The notes: generated from the sequence alone by a model not told the origin. 30,052 nt of DNA from PZPK01 sp047628385 (GCA_047628385.1 JBLHVH010000014.1:1-30052), one strand, 5' to 3'. Counted from the first letter of the stretch, positions 8,470 through 17,446 are shown. Translations and numbers: made by a program.

Positions 8470-9651
8470 ATGAAACATGCAATGCAAAAAATGGGCGCGT
8501 TATTACTTGGCGCGACAGTGCTAACAACGCAAATGGCAGCCGCTCATTCCAACAATGATAAAATCAAAGTGATGTCTCGCAATATTTATTTAGGCGCCGA
8601 TATTTTTCCGGTTATTGCCACGGCACAGCAGCAGGCAGAATTACCACCAGAACAGCAAAACCCAATCGCCATTCCGCTGGCCGTGAGTGAGGTGTTCCAA
8701 ACTGTTCAAGCGACTAATTTTCCTGAGCGTGCACAAGCATTAGCCGATGAAATTGAGCGTCGACGACCGCATGTCATCGGTTTGCAAGAAGTTTCACAGT
8801 GGTTTATTGGCCCCGCAGACTCACTTGTAGGCGGCACTAGTCCAGCAACAGAAGTTGTTTATGACTATTTAGATATTCTGATGGTCGCCCTCGCTGAGCG
8901 AGACTTAGACTATGTTGTCGCGTCTAGCATTGATAATGCTGACTTAGAACTGCCAATGGTCACAGGGACTGACGCCACAGGTTACCCAACCTTTGCGGAT
9001 ATTCGTTTGCATGATCGTGATGTAATTCTTGTAAAAAATACCGCTAGGGTAAGTTTTAGCAACGAATACAGTGCCAACTTTACCACGAATGGTACCGTTG
9101 ATATTGCAGGGTCAGAAATTGAATTTACGCGTGGTTATAACATGATCGACGTAACGGTGAGAGGCGCAGATTACCGCTTTGTAAACACGCATTTAGAAGT
9201 AGGCGGCGGCGAACCATACAGTTCACTTCAAGCGCTTCAAATGAATGAACTACTCCAAGTTATTGCGGCGACCACCGGTGCAGAAACGCCTGTCATTTTG
9301 GTTGGCGACTTTAACAGTAGTCCAGAAGACATCCCATTTGAATCTGCGTTTGGTATCGGTACTTTATACCCCCCATATCTACAGGCGATGGGTACCGGTT
9401 ACAGTGACTTATGGTTATCAAAAAAGAAGCCTAAAGATGGATTTACGTGTTGTTTCTCTGCCGCTGTTTCGGATGAAGAGGCTGAGCTATACCAACGTAT
9501 CGATCATATCTTTATTGACTCAAAAGGGCGTGAGATCGCCAAACTAAAAGCCAAAGTACTGGGTGATAGCAATGCCGATATGACAGATATAAGTGGCTTA
9601 AACCCATCAGATCACGCCGGTGTATTTGGTAAAATTAAACTAAAAAAGTAA
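8470..9651 (+). CDS. Secreted endonuclease/exonuclease/phosphatase-family hydrolase
   Basis: 393 residues. A cleavable signal peptide is clear (hydrophobic 8-24, likely cut after AAA near residue 25). The remainder carries the signature of the metal-dependent DNase I-like fold: RNIYLG with N38, LQEVS with metal-binding E107, NTHLE with H241, GDFNS with D280 and N282, RIDHIF with D345/H346, and a final SDHAG with D381/H382. The family includes nucleases, phosphodiesterases, sphingomyelinases and inositol phosphatases; sequence alone does not decide the substrate. Acidic insert at 110-170 is not explained. Good ribosome-binding site (AGGAA seven bases before ATG). It ends just before a strong terminator, so it is probably a single-gene transcript. 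Confidence 0.88.
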   Translation: MKHAMQKMGALLLGATVLTTQMAAAHSNNDKIKVMSRNIYLGADIFPVIATAQQQAELPPEQQNPIAIPLAVSEVFQTVQATNFPERAQALADEIERRRPHVIGLQEVSQWFIGPADSLVGGTSPATEVVYDYLDILMVALAERDLDYVVASSIDNADLELPMVTGTDATGYPTFADIRLHDRDVILVKNTARVSFSNEYSANFTTNGTVDIAGSEIEFTRGYNMIDVTVRGADYRFVNTHLEVGGGEPYSSLQALQMNELLQVIAATTGAETPVILVGDFNSSPEDIPFESAFGIGTLYPPYLQAMGTGYSDLWLSKKKPKDGFTCCFSAAVSDEEAELYQRIDHIFIDSKGREIAKLKAKVLGDSNADMTDISGLNPSDHAGVFGKIKLKK

Positions 9652-9673
9652 ACGTATAAAAATAAAATATAAT

Positions 9674-9715
9674 AAAAAAAAGAGACGAGAGTGATAACTC
9701 AAGTCTCTTTTTTTT
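9674..9715 (+). terminator. Rho-independent terminator after EEP hydrolase
   Basis: A 13-bp perfect stem: A8-GAGAC at 9674-9686 pairs with GTCTC-T8 at 9703-9715, around a 16-base loop. The T run makes it functional on the plus strand and the matching A run could make it work in the other direction. Confidence 0.9.
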
Positions 9716-9857
9716 GATGCGCTAATGTTTATCGATGAAATACGCTGAATCCCCCATAGTAATAAAAAATGGTTTATTTTGATTGGCAGTATCTTGTAAA
9801 GTGGTTTGTCATGTCGGCCAATGAGCTCTTTGCTTTAATGCTAAAGGAATAACCTAC

Positions 9858-10895
9858 TTGAAAGATTCAGGAATCTTAATACGCTTAATGAACCATGCCA
9901 TGGTCTCTCTGGGAGTAGATGTAGAAGCGGTTTATCAACGTTGCGGCATTACCCAAGCCCACCTTGATAATGCCCAATTACGAACCCCTCATGAAGGTAA
10001 TCTTGTTTTTTGGCAAGCGGTAGAAGAGGTGACACAGGATCAGCACATCGGTTTGCATTTAGGTGAACACATGCCGGTGTTTAAAGGACAGGTCTTAGAG
10101 TATTTGTTTCTGAGTAGTACAACATTTGGCGAAGGCTTAGCCCGAGTACTGCGTTATCAGCGTCTACTGACCGACGCTGCAAGCGCTTCTTTAGAGCTTG
10201 ATTCAGACAAAAATATGGCATGTTTAGTCGCTGACACCCGTGATGACTTAGTGCGAAGTATTCGCCAATATAATGAATGTACCGTGATTGGCCTAATTAA
10301 GTTTTTTGGTTATGTCACGGGTAACGATTTTAAACCGTCTGCGGTACAGTTAGTGTCAGAAATGCCTGTCACTAACTCTGAAGAGCAGCGCCAAGCAATG
10401 TTAGATGAATATCAGCGCATATTTCTATGCCCTGTCACGTTTGGACAGAGTAGCAATCGAATTTATTTTGACCTTAATATACTCGCGCGACACTCTTTGC
10501 ATGCCGAGCCCGAGCTATTAAAACTACATGAACAGTTAGCCAGCAAATATGTCGCTAAACTGGAGCAGCAAGACATGGTGACGAAAGTAAATAAAGTCAT
10601 TGGTGAACTGCTCGAAACAGGCGATATCGGTATTGAATTGATTGCTAACCGCTTGGGGATTAAACCCCGCGCCTTGCGCGCTCAGTTAACCAAAGCAGGC
10701 ACTAATTTTAACCAATTATTATCAAATTACCGCTGTCATTTAGCGAAGCAATTGTTGGCATGCACGGATGAAAGTATTAATGAAATTGTATACCTGACCG
10801 GTTTTTCTGAACCGAGCACGTTTTATCGGGCGTTTAAACGTTGGACGGAAACAACGCCGGTCGAATATCGAAAGCGTAAACAGAAAGCGTTGTAA
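9858..10895 (+). CDS. AraC-family transcriptional regulator
   Basis: 345 residues. The N-terminal two thirds resembles the arabinose-binding-type effector domain found in OruR/MmoR-like AraC regulators; the last 90 residues (about 254-345) hold two helix-turn-helix units, the second being INEIVYLTGFSEPSTFYRAF. The start is TTG at 9858, preceded by AAAGGAA at 9843-9849 with eight bases spacing; a start at the internal ATG for M11 would lose conserved N-terminal residues and lacks a good ribosome-binding site. Target genes are unknown. It follows the secreted hydrolase but has its own promoter region beyond a terminator, so a regulatory link between the two is only a guess from proximity. Confidence 0.92.
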   Translation: MKDSGILIRLMNHAMVSLGVDVEAVYQRCGITQAHLDNAQLRTPHEGNLVFWQAVEEVTQDQHIGLHLGEHMPVFKGQVLEYLFLSSTTFGEGLARVLRYQRLLTDAASASLELDSDKNMACLVADTRDDLVRSIRQYNECTVIGLIKFFGYVTGNDFKPSAVQLVSEMPVTNSEEQRQAMLDEYQRIFLCPVTFGQSSNRIYFDLNILARHSLHAEPELLKLHEQLASKYVAKLEQQDMVTKVNKVIGELLETGDIGIELIANRLGIKPRALRAQLTKAGTNFNQLLSNYRCHLAKQLLACTDESINEIVYLTGFSEPSTFYRAFKRWTETTPVEYRKRKQKAL

Positions 10896-11454
10896 TGAAA
10901 ACGCCAACCTCTAAGCGTGGTATATAAGCGCTATCTACACAGCCATTCGGACAGGTATCGACCAGAAGTGTGGGTATCTCAAGTGTAAGACGATTTAGCT
11001 GGAAAAATGGTGAGTCGCTTATACCTTCACTCGCAAGCATAGCCGCTACTGCTCCGCATATAATGCTAAAGCAACTAACGAGATAATAAAGAATATACCT
11101 TGTTCTCATCATCGATGGAGCGTCTTTTAGTCACAGGTAGTCCTTCATGATTAATCGTCTAGATTTATGAAGTATTGGGGCTGGAAACGACATTTCTGAG
11201 GTTTTGTGTTGATGACATAGAGCTACTTTACCGTCCGCTTTTGCCACAGACCTGTAATCGGGATGAATTAATTTTAGATATAAAAAGTTAGATGAAAAAG
11301 GTCCGATTACAAGCTTTTCGAAAAAACGAAGACAATCTTATTCTATTGGAAACCTAATAAATACAGTTGGTCAGGTGTGGAAATCATATCTGGACCCCAC
11401 TCAATTGTCTTCGTTTAATTCAAACTGTCTGCGTTCGAATTTCATGATTACACA
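10896..11454. other. Gene-poor intergenic stretch with nested inverted repeats
   Basis: 559 bases with no convincing gene. It holds a 9-bp inverted repeat TGTAATCGG (11253-11261) / CCGATTACA (11303-11311), a ten-base palindrome TTTTCGAAAA at 11315-11324, and a 13-bp perfect inverted repeat (separate entry). A minus-strand open frame at 10834-11112 (92 codons, one hydrophobic N-terminal segment, motif TCPNGC) overlaps the AraC gene by 62 bases, has no clear ribosome-binding site, and is left unannotated. Confidence 0.5.
11324..11416. repeat. 13-bp perfect inverted repeat, 67-base spacer
   Basis: AAACGAAGACAAT at 11324-11336 is repeated as its exact reverse complement ATTGTCTTCGTTT at 11404-11416. 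No U-tract follows either arm, so it is not a normal terminator. It could be the ends of a very small non-autonomous element, a decayed insertion, or a structured 3' end for the minus-strand flavoprotein gene that stops at 11455. Confidence 0.6.
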
Positions 11455-12669
11455 CTAAACACTATCTCCCGCAGCAACGCCTGATGCCCAAGCCCATTGA
11501 AAATTAAAGCCTCCCAGGTGTCCGGTAACATCAAGTACTTCACCAATAAAGTACAAACCCTTTTGTGTTTTACATTCCATTGTTTTTGATGAAATGACGT
11601 CGGTATCGATACCACCTAAGGTGACTTCCGCCGTTCGATAGCCTTCGGTGCCAGCAGGTTTTACTTTCCAATATTGGATTGAATTGGCAATATTTTTTAA
11701 AAGCGCATCGCTAAATTGTGCTATGGGCGTGTCTGCTTGTTTGGCCCAGAATAATGTTTGTAATTCACTAATCAGATTTTTAGTGAGCTTATGGGTTAGC
11801 AATGTGCGCAAAAGGGCTTTTGGTTGCGCATTTTTTAATTCAAGTAACCATTCATAGGCGTCTATTTCTGGCAGTAAATTGATGATTACTGCTTCACCTG
11901 CTTGCCAGTAGTTTGAGAGTTGTAGTGCTGAAGGGCCACTAATGCCGCGATGAGTGAAGAGCATGTTTTCTCTGAAACTGGCATTTTGTTTTTTAGTGTC
12001 GGTTTCCATTACGACATCAACGGCAAGGCCTGATAGTCGCTCAGTCATTGGTTTGATTTGGTCAGAGAAAGTAAAGGGTACTAAGCCAGCACGCCTTTCT
12101 TTGAGTGGTAAGTTAAATTGTTGTGCGAGCTCATAACCAAACCCGCTGCCGCCAAGTGTCGGGATTGATAAACCACCCGTTGCAATGACGAGTGATGCGG
12201 TTGAAAAGGTGCCTAAGTTAGTGCTTAATTGGTAGTGTTCTATCTCATTTGATTTACGTTGAATTTCGGTGACTTGACATTTTGTTTTGATCTGTACACT
12301 CGCATCGCTGCATTCATCCAGCAACATTTTTAGAATGTCTTTGGCTGAATCGTCACAAAAAAGCTCCCCATGTTTACGTTCGTGGTAAGGGATGCGATGC
12401 TTTTCAACGAGCGCGATAAAGTCCCATTGCGTGTAACGGCTTAAAGCAGATTTACAAAAATGGGGGTTGCTGGAAATAAAGTTGTCAGATTCAACGAATA
12501 GGTTGGTGAAGTTACAACGGCCACCACCTGACATGAGGATTTTCTTACCGACTTTATTGCTACTATCGAGTAACAATACATTTTTACCACGATACCCTGC
12601 GGTGAGTGCGCACATTAAACCTGAGGCACCACCGCCTAAGACGATGACGTCATAATAGTTCGGATTCAT
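11455..12669 (-). CDS. HI0933/YhiN-family FAD-dependent oxidoreductase
   Basis: 404 residues. An N-terminal dinucleotide-binding motif GGGASG (12-17) with a following LLLDSS acidic end, then MSGGGRCNFTN (46-56), ATGGLSIPTLGGSG in the middle, and a C-terminal GHLGGFNFQWAWASG are the hallmarks of the HI0933/BaiN-like flavoprotein family. It is predicted to be a soluble cytoplasmic flavoprotein; family members have been linked to flavin-dependent reduction but the physiological substrate here is unknown. Its ATG overlaps the lpxH stop codon by four bases (ATGA at 12666-12669), showing translational coupling and a shared transcript with ppiB and lpxH. Length is normal for the family. Confidence 0.9.
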   Translation of the reverse strand: MNPNYYDVIVLGGGASGLMCALTAGYRGKNVLLLDSSNKVGKKILMSGGGRCNFTNLFVESDNFISSNPHFCKSALSRYTQWDFIALVEKHRIPYHERKHGELFCDDSAKDILKMLLDECSDASVQIKTKCQVTEIQRKSNEIEHYQLSTNLGTFSTASLVIATGGLSIPTLGGSGFGYELAQQFNLPLKERRAGLVPFTFSDQIKPMTERLSGLAVDVVMETDTKKQNASFRENMLFTHRGISGPSALQLSNYWQAGEAVIINLLPEIDAYEWLLELKNAQPKALLRTLLTHKLTKNLISELQTLFWAKQADTPIAQFSDALLKNIANSIQYWKVKPAGTEGYRTAEVTLGGIDTDVISSKTMECKTQKGLYFIGEVLDVTGHLGGFNFQWAWASGVAAGDSV

Positions 12670-13412
12670 AATGCGATATTAGATTGCGTTAGCGGGTAAT
12701 GTAATAAGGCGATAGGTTTGTTTTCTTCTACTTTTAAATACCACACGTCTTTATCCCAATCGCCGATAACAATACGTTGTGCGGGTTGCTGATCGACTTC
12801 AATAGTATGAATTTCAGGGCGATGTGTATGGCCATGAATGAGTGTTTTAATTTGATGCTTACTCATTTCAATTATTACTTCTTCAGGCGTTACATCCATT
12901 ATTTCAGTACTTTTGGATTGGTTGTTGGCCTGGCTCATTGCACGTAACTGCTGAGCGGTGATGCGTCGTTCTTCAATCGGACGTTTTAGAAAGGGTTCTA
13001 AAAATGAGGGGTTACGAATGGTTGCCCGAAATTTCATATAACCTGTGTCACCCGTACATAAACTGTCACCATGCATGAGTAGCACGGATTCGTTGTTGAG
13101 TTCGATAATGCTTGGGTCGGGTAATATTGTTGCACCTGTTTCTTCTTCAAATAGCGCGCCGATTAAAAAATCGCGATTGCCGTGCATGAAAAACAGTGCC
13201 ACGCCGTTATCGGTAAAGGCTTTTAGTCTTGATTTGATGCTGAGTTGGAGTTCTGTGTTCTCATCATCGCCAATCCAGCTCTCGAAAAAGTCACCAAGGA
13301 TATAGAGTGCGCTAGCATCCTTTTGAGCGGTATCCATAAACTGAAGAAAGGCCTGTGTGATGTCTGGGCGAGACTCTTCAAGATGTAGGTCTGAGATAAA
13401 ATAGATTGGCAT
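12666..13412 (-). CDS. lpxH: UDP-2,3-diacylglucosamine diphosphatase LpxH
   Basis: 248 residues. Hydrolyses UDP-2,3-diacylglucosamine to lipid X and UMP in lipid A synthesis, at the inner face of the inner membrane. Calcineurin-type metallophosphoesterase motifs are complete: SDLHLEE (D8, H10), GDFFE (D41), GNRDF (N79), MHGDS (H114) and HGHTH (H195, H197). These are the same residue numbers as in E. coli LpxH, which supports both the identity and the chosen start. Middle gene of ppiB-lpxH-flavoprotein: 21 bases after ppiB and a four-base overlap with the next gene. Its presence indicates an outer membrane with lipid A. Confidence 0.97.
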   Translation of the reverse strand: MPIYFISDLHLEESRPDITQAFLQFMDTAQKDASALYILGDFFESWIGDDENTELQLSIKSRLKAFTDNGVALFFMHGNRDFLIGALFEEETGATILPDPSIIELNNESVLLMHGDSLCTGDTGYMKFRATIRNPSFLEPFLKRPIEERRITAQQLRAMSQANNQSKSTEIMDVTPEEVIIEMSKHQIKTLIHGHTHRPEIHTIEVDQQPAQRIVIGDWDKDVWYLKVEENKPIALLHYPLTQSNIAL

Positions 13413-13433
13413 GATGAGTTTTATGTCCTCGCT

Positions 13434-13931
13434 TTAAGCTTCAATGATTGTCGCTGATTCGATGATTACATCGTCTACAGGCACATCTTGATGTCCTGCT
13501 TTAGTGCCAGTCTTAACCGCTTTTATTTTTTCAACAATATCCATGCCTTCAACTACTTTACCGAATACAGCGTAACCCCAGCCTTCCATTGTTTCAGCCG
13601 TGTGATCTAGGAAGGTATTGTCTTTCACGTTGATGAAAAACTGGGCTGATGCAGAATGTGGGTCCATGGTGCGAGCCATAGCGATTGAGCCATTGACGTT
13701 ACTTAAGCCATTTTTTGCTTCGTTTTCGATGTTAGCACGTGTCGCTGGTTGTGACATATCTGGCTTGAAACCACCGGTTTGAGCCATGAAGTTACTGATA
13801 ACACGGTGGAAAATAAGACCATCGTAAAAACCATCTTTTACATATTGTTCAAAGTTTTTAGCTGAATTAGGTGCATTCTCGTGGTCAAGTTCTAGTGTAA
13901 TGTCGCCAAAGTTAGTTTTTAATAAAATCAT
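13434..13931 (-). CDS. ppiB: Cyclophilin-type peptidyl-prolyl isomerase PpiB
   Basis: 165 residues, the normal size of the cytoplasmic cyclophilin; no signal peptide. The active-site blocks are present: FHRVISNFMAQTGG with catalytic R43 and Q51, the AMART segment at 85-89, and SASAQFFIN (93-101). It speeds proline cis-trans isomerisation during folding. First gene of the operon with lpxH and the HI0933-family gene; ppiB next to lpxH is common in Pseudomonas-like gammaproteobacteria. Its promoter must lie in the 263-base region shared with the divergent serine hydrolase. Confidence 0.96.
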   Translation of the reverse strand: MILLKTNFGDITLELDHENAPNSAKNFEQYVKDGFYDGLIFHRVISNFMAQTGGFKPDMSQPATRANIENEAKNGLSNVNGSIAMARTMDPHSASAQFFINVKDNTFLDHTAETMEGWGYAVFGKVVEGMDIVEKIKAVKTGTKAGHQDVPVDDVIIESATIIEA

Positions 13932-14194
13932 GTGAGTACCATCGTGTTTGGTTGATCAAGAACGCGCATTCTATCTGACAGCCAATGTTCTGAAAAGGTT
14001 TGGGGCGTAATTAGGGCTTATAGAGTGCCTGAATCGGATAAAGTGAGAAGGAGGGGCCTATATTGGTTTATTCATTACTTATTTGTAGCTCTGGTAAAAA
14101 TGTATTTTTTGCAACATAAAATATTAATTTTGTTGAGTATTTTGTCATATGTATCTATCGTTGTGGTACATGGACAATATAGGTGCGGTGAAAG

Positions 14195-15511
14195 ATGGTT
14201 GCTGGTTTTGGAGTGGGCAAACGGATAAATTTATTTTCTCATATGAATAATAAAGGAACGAGGATTGGAAACCTGATTCATCTACCTGATTCATTATCAG
14301 AAGTCACAACAATAGATCGAGCGCATGAATTTGACCCCGCTAGTGTGGGGATGACGGCTGAAGGGCTTGAGTCAATCTGGCGCTCAGTTGAAGGTATTTA
14401 CGAAACGGGTACGCATCCTGGAATTTCGTTGAGTATGCGTCGGCAAGGTAAAGTCGTATTAAGTCGAGCGATTGGCCATTCACGCGGCAATGGTCCGCAC
14501 TCTTGTGAAAGCGAAACAAAGGTTTTAATGCGACCAGCAACGCCTGTTTGCTTTTTTTCTGCCTCTAAAGCCGTAACGGCCTTTCTGATTCATTTACTTA
14601 ATGAAGACAAATTGATCAATTTGCATGATCCGGTTAGCTTTTATGCGCCTGAGTTCGGTGCGAACGGCAAAAAAAATATTACCATACATCAGGTATTATC
14701 GCATCGCAGTGGGGTGCCTGGATTGCCAGCGGGCGTTCCGATTGAAACACTTTGGAATAATGATGAAGTTTGGAAGCTGCTTTGCGACTCTAAATTAAGT
14801 ATGCATCGGGGTGATAAATTAGCCTACCATGCATTAACGGGTGGCTATATATTGGAGCGCGTGCTTCAGACGGTTACCGGTAAGACTATTCAACAGTTTT
14901 TGGATGAGCGTGTTCGTAAACCAATGGGTATGAAGTACTTTCGGTATGGGGTTGATGATAAGTATGCAGAGGTTGTTGCTGATACGCATGCGACTGGTTT
15001 TACGCCGGTTTTTCCTGTTTCTAATTTAATTAAGCGGGCTTTGGGTGGTTCGGTTGAAACGATCGAAGAAGTCAGTAATGATCAGCGATTTAAGCGAGCA
15101 GTGATTCCTGCTGGCAATATTATGGGTACTGCTGAAGAAATGGGTAATTTTTTCCAAATGCTGCTAAATAATGGTGTATGGGAAGGGAAGCAGATTTGTC
15201 AACCGATGACGGTTAAGCGCTTAACTCAAGAGTACGGCTCTATCCAATTTGATCGTACATTAATGTTACCTATGCGCTACAGTGCTGGTTTGATGCTAGG
15301 TGGATCACCTTTTGGCATGTGGGGGCGAAAAAGTGCCGAGTCGTTTGGCCATATTGGTTTGATTAACAAGTTGTGTTGGGCTGACCCCGTTAGAAATTTA
15401 TCGGTTTCTTTACAAACAACCGGGGTGCCTTTTTTAGCGAATAATATACCTTCTTTTGTTCGCTTTATGAATAGTTTGGATCGTCACTGTCCACGTGATA
15501 GTTTGCTTTAA
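14195..15511 (+). CDS. Beta-lactamase-fold serine hydrolase (class C-related esterase/peptidase family)
   Basis: 438 residues. Catalytic SxxK is SASK (S122, K125), the second-motif tyrosine is YHA (Y211), and HIG (386-388) stands where KTG occurs in beta-lactamases. This is the usual pattern of the broad beta-lactamase-related family (EstB-like esterases, DD-peptidase relatives, LACTB-like proteins); antibiotic hydrolysis is not implied. No signal peptide is seen, so it is probably cytoplasmic. The start is uncertain: the first ATG (14195) and M17 (ATG at 14243) both have weak ribosome-binding sites. Single gene, divergent from ppiB. Confidence 0.88.
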   Translation: MVAGFGVGKRINLFSHMNNKGTRIGNLIHLPDSLSEVTTIDRAHEFDPASVGMTAEGLESIWRSVEGIYETGTHPGISLSMRRQGKVVLSRAIGHSRGNGPHSCESETKVLMRPATPVCFFSASKAVTAFLIHLLNEDKLINLHDPVSFYAPEFGANGKKNITIHQVLSHRSGVPGLPAGVPIETLWNNDEVWKLLCDSKLSMHRGDKLAYHALTGGYILERVLQTVTGKTIQQFLDERVRKPMGMKYFRYGVDDKYAEVVADTHATGFTPVFPVSNLIKRALGGSVETIEEVSNDQRFKRAVIPAGNIMGTAEEMGNFFQMLLNNGVWEGKQICQPMTVKRLTQEYGSIQFDRTLMLPMRYSAGLMLGGSPFGMWGRKSAESFGHIGLINKLCWADPVRNLSVSLQTTGVPFLANNIPSFVRFMNSLDRHCPRDSLL

Positions 15512-15617
15512 TTTCGATGAAAATCTCGTTTCATTACTCTGTTATGTCATAAATAAGTATTGTATATGCCCTGTGTGCATGTATTTAGTTGTTGCGCGCG
15601 GGGTCTCCTGTAATTTC

Positions 15618-15635
15618 TAATATTAATATTAATAT
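15618..15635. repeat. Three tandem TAATAT units
   Basis: Three exact copies of TAATAT in the 229-base gap between the serine hydrolase and glnS. Likely simple AT-rich sequence, possibly promoter-associated. Confidence 0.7.
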
Positions 15636-15653
15636 TTTGTTTTTATCTCTATG

Positions 15654-15675
15654 AGGCTTTTTTGACTAAAAGCCT
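15654..15675. terminator. Hairpin upstream of glnS, possible terminator
   Basis: AGGCTTTT (15654-15661) and AAAAGCCT (15668-15675) pair perfectly around TTGACT. No T tract follows on the plus strand, so it may be a weak terminator for the preceding gene or a structure in the glnS leader. Confidence 0.4.
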
Positions 15676-15696
15676 TCTCGCTATTGCGCACTAATT

Positions 15697-15709
15697 CGAT
15701 ATAATATCG
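15697..15709 (+). promoter_or_regulatory. Candidate glnS -10 box inside a palindrome
   Basis: A consensus TATAAT (15700-15705) lies within the perfect 13-base dyad CGATATAATATCG, 31 bases before the glnS start. No good -35 hexamer sits at 17 bases, so the promoter might depend on an activator, or the dyad may be a repressor site. Confidence 0.35.
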
Positions 15710-15740
15710 AGTCTTATTTTTCGTCGGAATATTACTCAAT

Positions 15741-17444
15741 ATGTCTCAATCGAAGCCTGAACAAGAATCTGCAAAAGCTACCCACTTTATTCGCACTATT
15801 ATTGAGCAAGACATTGCTAGTAATAAACATGGTGGGAAAGTTGTTACCCGTTTTCCTCCTGAGCCAAATGGCCATTTACATATCGGTCATGCTCGATCGA
15901 TTTGGTTAAACTTTGGTCTTGCTAAAGAGTTTGGTGGTCAGTGTAATTTACGTTTTGACGACACAAATCCTGAGAAAGAAGAGCAAGCTTATGTTGATGC
16001 GATCAAAGAAGATGTGCGTTGGTTGGGTTATCAATGGGCAGACGATGCTAAATATGCTTCAAATTATTTTGATCAATTTTATCAATGGGCGCTGCATCTA
16101 ATTAATGCGAGTGATGCATATGTGTGTTTCTTGTCGCCTGAAGAGTCAAAAGCATACAAGGGTTGGGCAACTAAACCAGGAAAAGAAAGTCCTTTTCGAA
16201 ATGCGAGTGTTGAAGAAAACCTAGCGCAGTTCGAAAAAATGCGAAACGGTGATTTCAATGAAGGCGGTTGTGTCTTACGCGCAAAAATAGATATGACGTC
16301 ACCAAATATGAATTTGCGTGACCCAATTCTTTACCGAATACGAAAAGTTGCGCATCACCAAACTGGCGATAAGTGGTGTATTTATCCAAGTTATGATTTT
16401 GCACATGGACAAGAAGATGCAATTGAAGGGGTAACGCATTCAATTTGTACCTTGGAGTTTCAGGGGCATAGACCATTGTATGAGTGGTTTCTAGCGCATT
16501 TGCCAGTACCTAGTCAGCCAAGGCAATATGAGTTTGGTCGTTTGAACCTTAATTATACGGTGACGAGTAAACGTAAACTTAAACAATTGGTTGATGAAGG
16601 TTTTGTTAATGGTTGGGATGATCCGAGAATGCCGACTGTTTCGGGTATGAGGCGTCGAGGTTTTACGGCGGCGGCGCTGAAAAACTTTTGTGACATGGTG
16701 CCGGTCGTAGGGAAGGGTAATAGTGATGTTGATGTCGCGATACTTGAGCGGGCTATTCGAGATGATTTAAATGAGAAGGCTCCGCGCGCTATGTGTGTGC
16801 TGAATCCTTTGAAAGTGAGTATCACGAATATGGATGAGGGTGATGGCGGTGGCGCAGATGAACTGCTAACGTTAGCTTGTCATCCAAATAATGAGACCTT
16901 AGGTGAGCGTCACTTACCGTTCACTAAGACTTTATTTATTGATAAAGCAGACTTCACAGAAGAGCAGGGCTTGTCACGCAAAAAATTCAAACGCTTAGTT
17001 TTAGGTGAGTGGATTCGTTTGCGGGGCGCTTATATTATTAAGGCTGATGAATGCGTTAAAAATGAAGAAGGTGAAGTGATAGAAATATTAGCGTCGCTTG
17101 TGCCGGGTTCGCTCGGTGAGAATGTCGAAGGCATAAAGCCTCGAGGAGTGGTCCACTGGGTGTCGGCTGAACAGAATGTGCAGGCTGAGGTGCGCTTGTA
17201 TGATCGGCTATTTAATCATCCGAATCCTGATAGTGGCGATGAAGACTTTAAAACGCATATTAACCCGAATAGCTTTGAGTCGGTCAGCGCAGTTCTTGAG
17301 TCAGGCTTAAAAAGTGCATTGCCTGAACAAATGTTTCAGTTTGAACGAGAAGGGTATTTTGTTGCTGATCGATATGACCATAATAAAGGACATTTGATTT
17401 TTAATCGAACCATTGGTTTGAGAGATGTTTGGGGTGGAAAGTAG
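15741..17444 (+). CDS. glnS: Glutaminyl-tRNA synthetase
   Basis: 567 residues (E. coli 554). Class I synthetase that charges tRNA-Gln with glutamine in the cytoplasm. The HIGH-class motif is PPEPNGHLHIGHA (39-51), followed by RFDDTNP (71-77), which is typical of GlnRS rather than bacterial GluRS, and the KMSKS counterpart is TSKRK (275-279). The C-terminal half forms the beta-barrel anticodon-binding region. cysS starts two bases after the stop, so the two synthetases are co-transcribed. Start codon ATG; the short N-terminal extension is not unusual. Confidence 0.98.
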   Translation: MSQSKPEQESAKATHFIRTIIEQDIASNKHGGKVVTRFPPEPNGHLHIGHARSIWLNFGLAKEFGGQCNLRFDDTNPEKEEQAYVDAIKEDVRWLGYQWADDAKYASNYFDQFYQWALHLINASDAYVCFLSPEESKAYKGWATKPGKESPFRNASVEENLAQFEKMRNGDFNEGGCVLRAKIDMTSPNMNLRDPILYRIRKVAHHQTGDKWCIYPSYDFAHGQEDAIEGVTHSICTLEFQGHRPLYEWFLAHLPVPSQPRQYEFGRLNLNYTVTSKRKLKQLVDEGFVNGWDDPRMPTVSGMRRRGFTAAALKNFCDMVPVVGKGNSDVDVAILERAIRDDLNEKAPRAMCVLNPLKVSITNMDEGDGGGADELLTLACHPNNETLGERHLPFTKTLFIDKADFTEEQGLSRKKFKRLVLGEWIRLRGAYIIKADECVKNEEGEVIEILASLVPGSLGENVEGIKPRGVVHWVSAEQNVQAEVRLYDRLFNHPNPDSGDEDFKTHINPNSFESVSAVLESGLKSALPEQMFQFEREGYFVADRYDHNKGHLIFNRTIGLRDVWGGK

Positions 17445-17446
17445 TT

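Noticed and set aside
10834..11112. Minus-strand 92-codon frame with a hydrophobic N-terminus and TCPNGC
   Set aside because: Overlaps the AraC gene by 62 bases, has no clear ribosome-binding site, and nothing recognisable; a real small exported protein cannot be excluded.
14025..14228. 67-codon plus-strand frame with a hydrophobic centre before the serine hydrolase
   Set aside because: Overlaps the hydrolase start, weak start signal, no recognisable features.
17429..17446. TTG start for cysS overlapping glnS
   Set aside because: The ATG at 17447 has a better ribosome-binding site and matches the family N-terminus.
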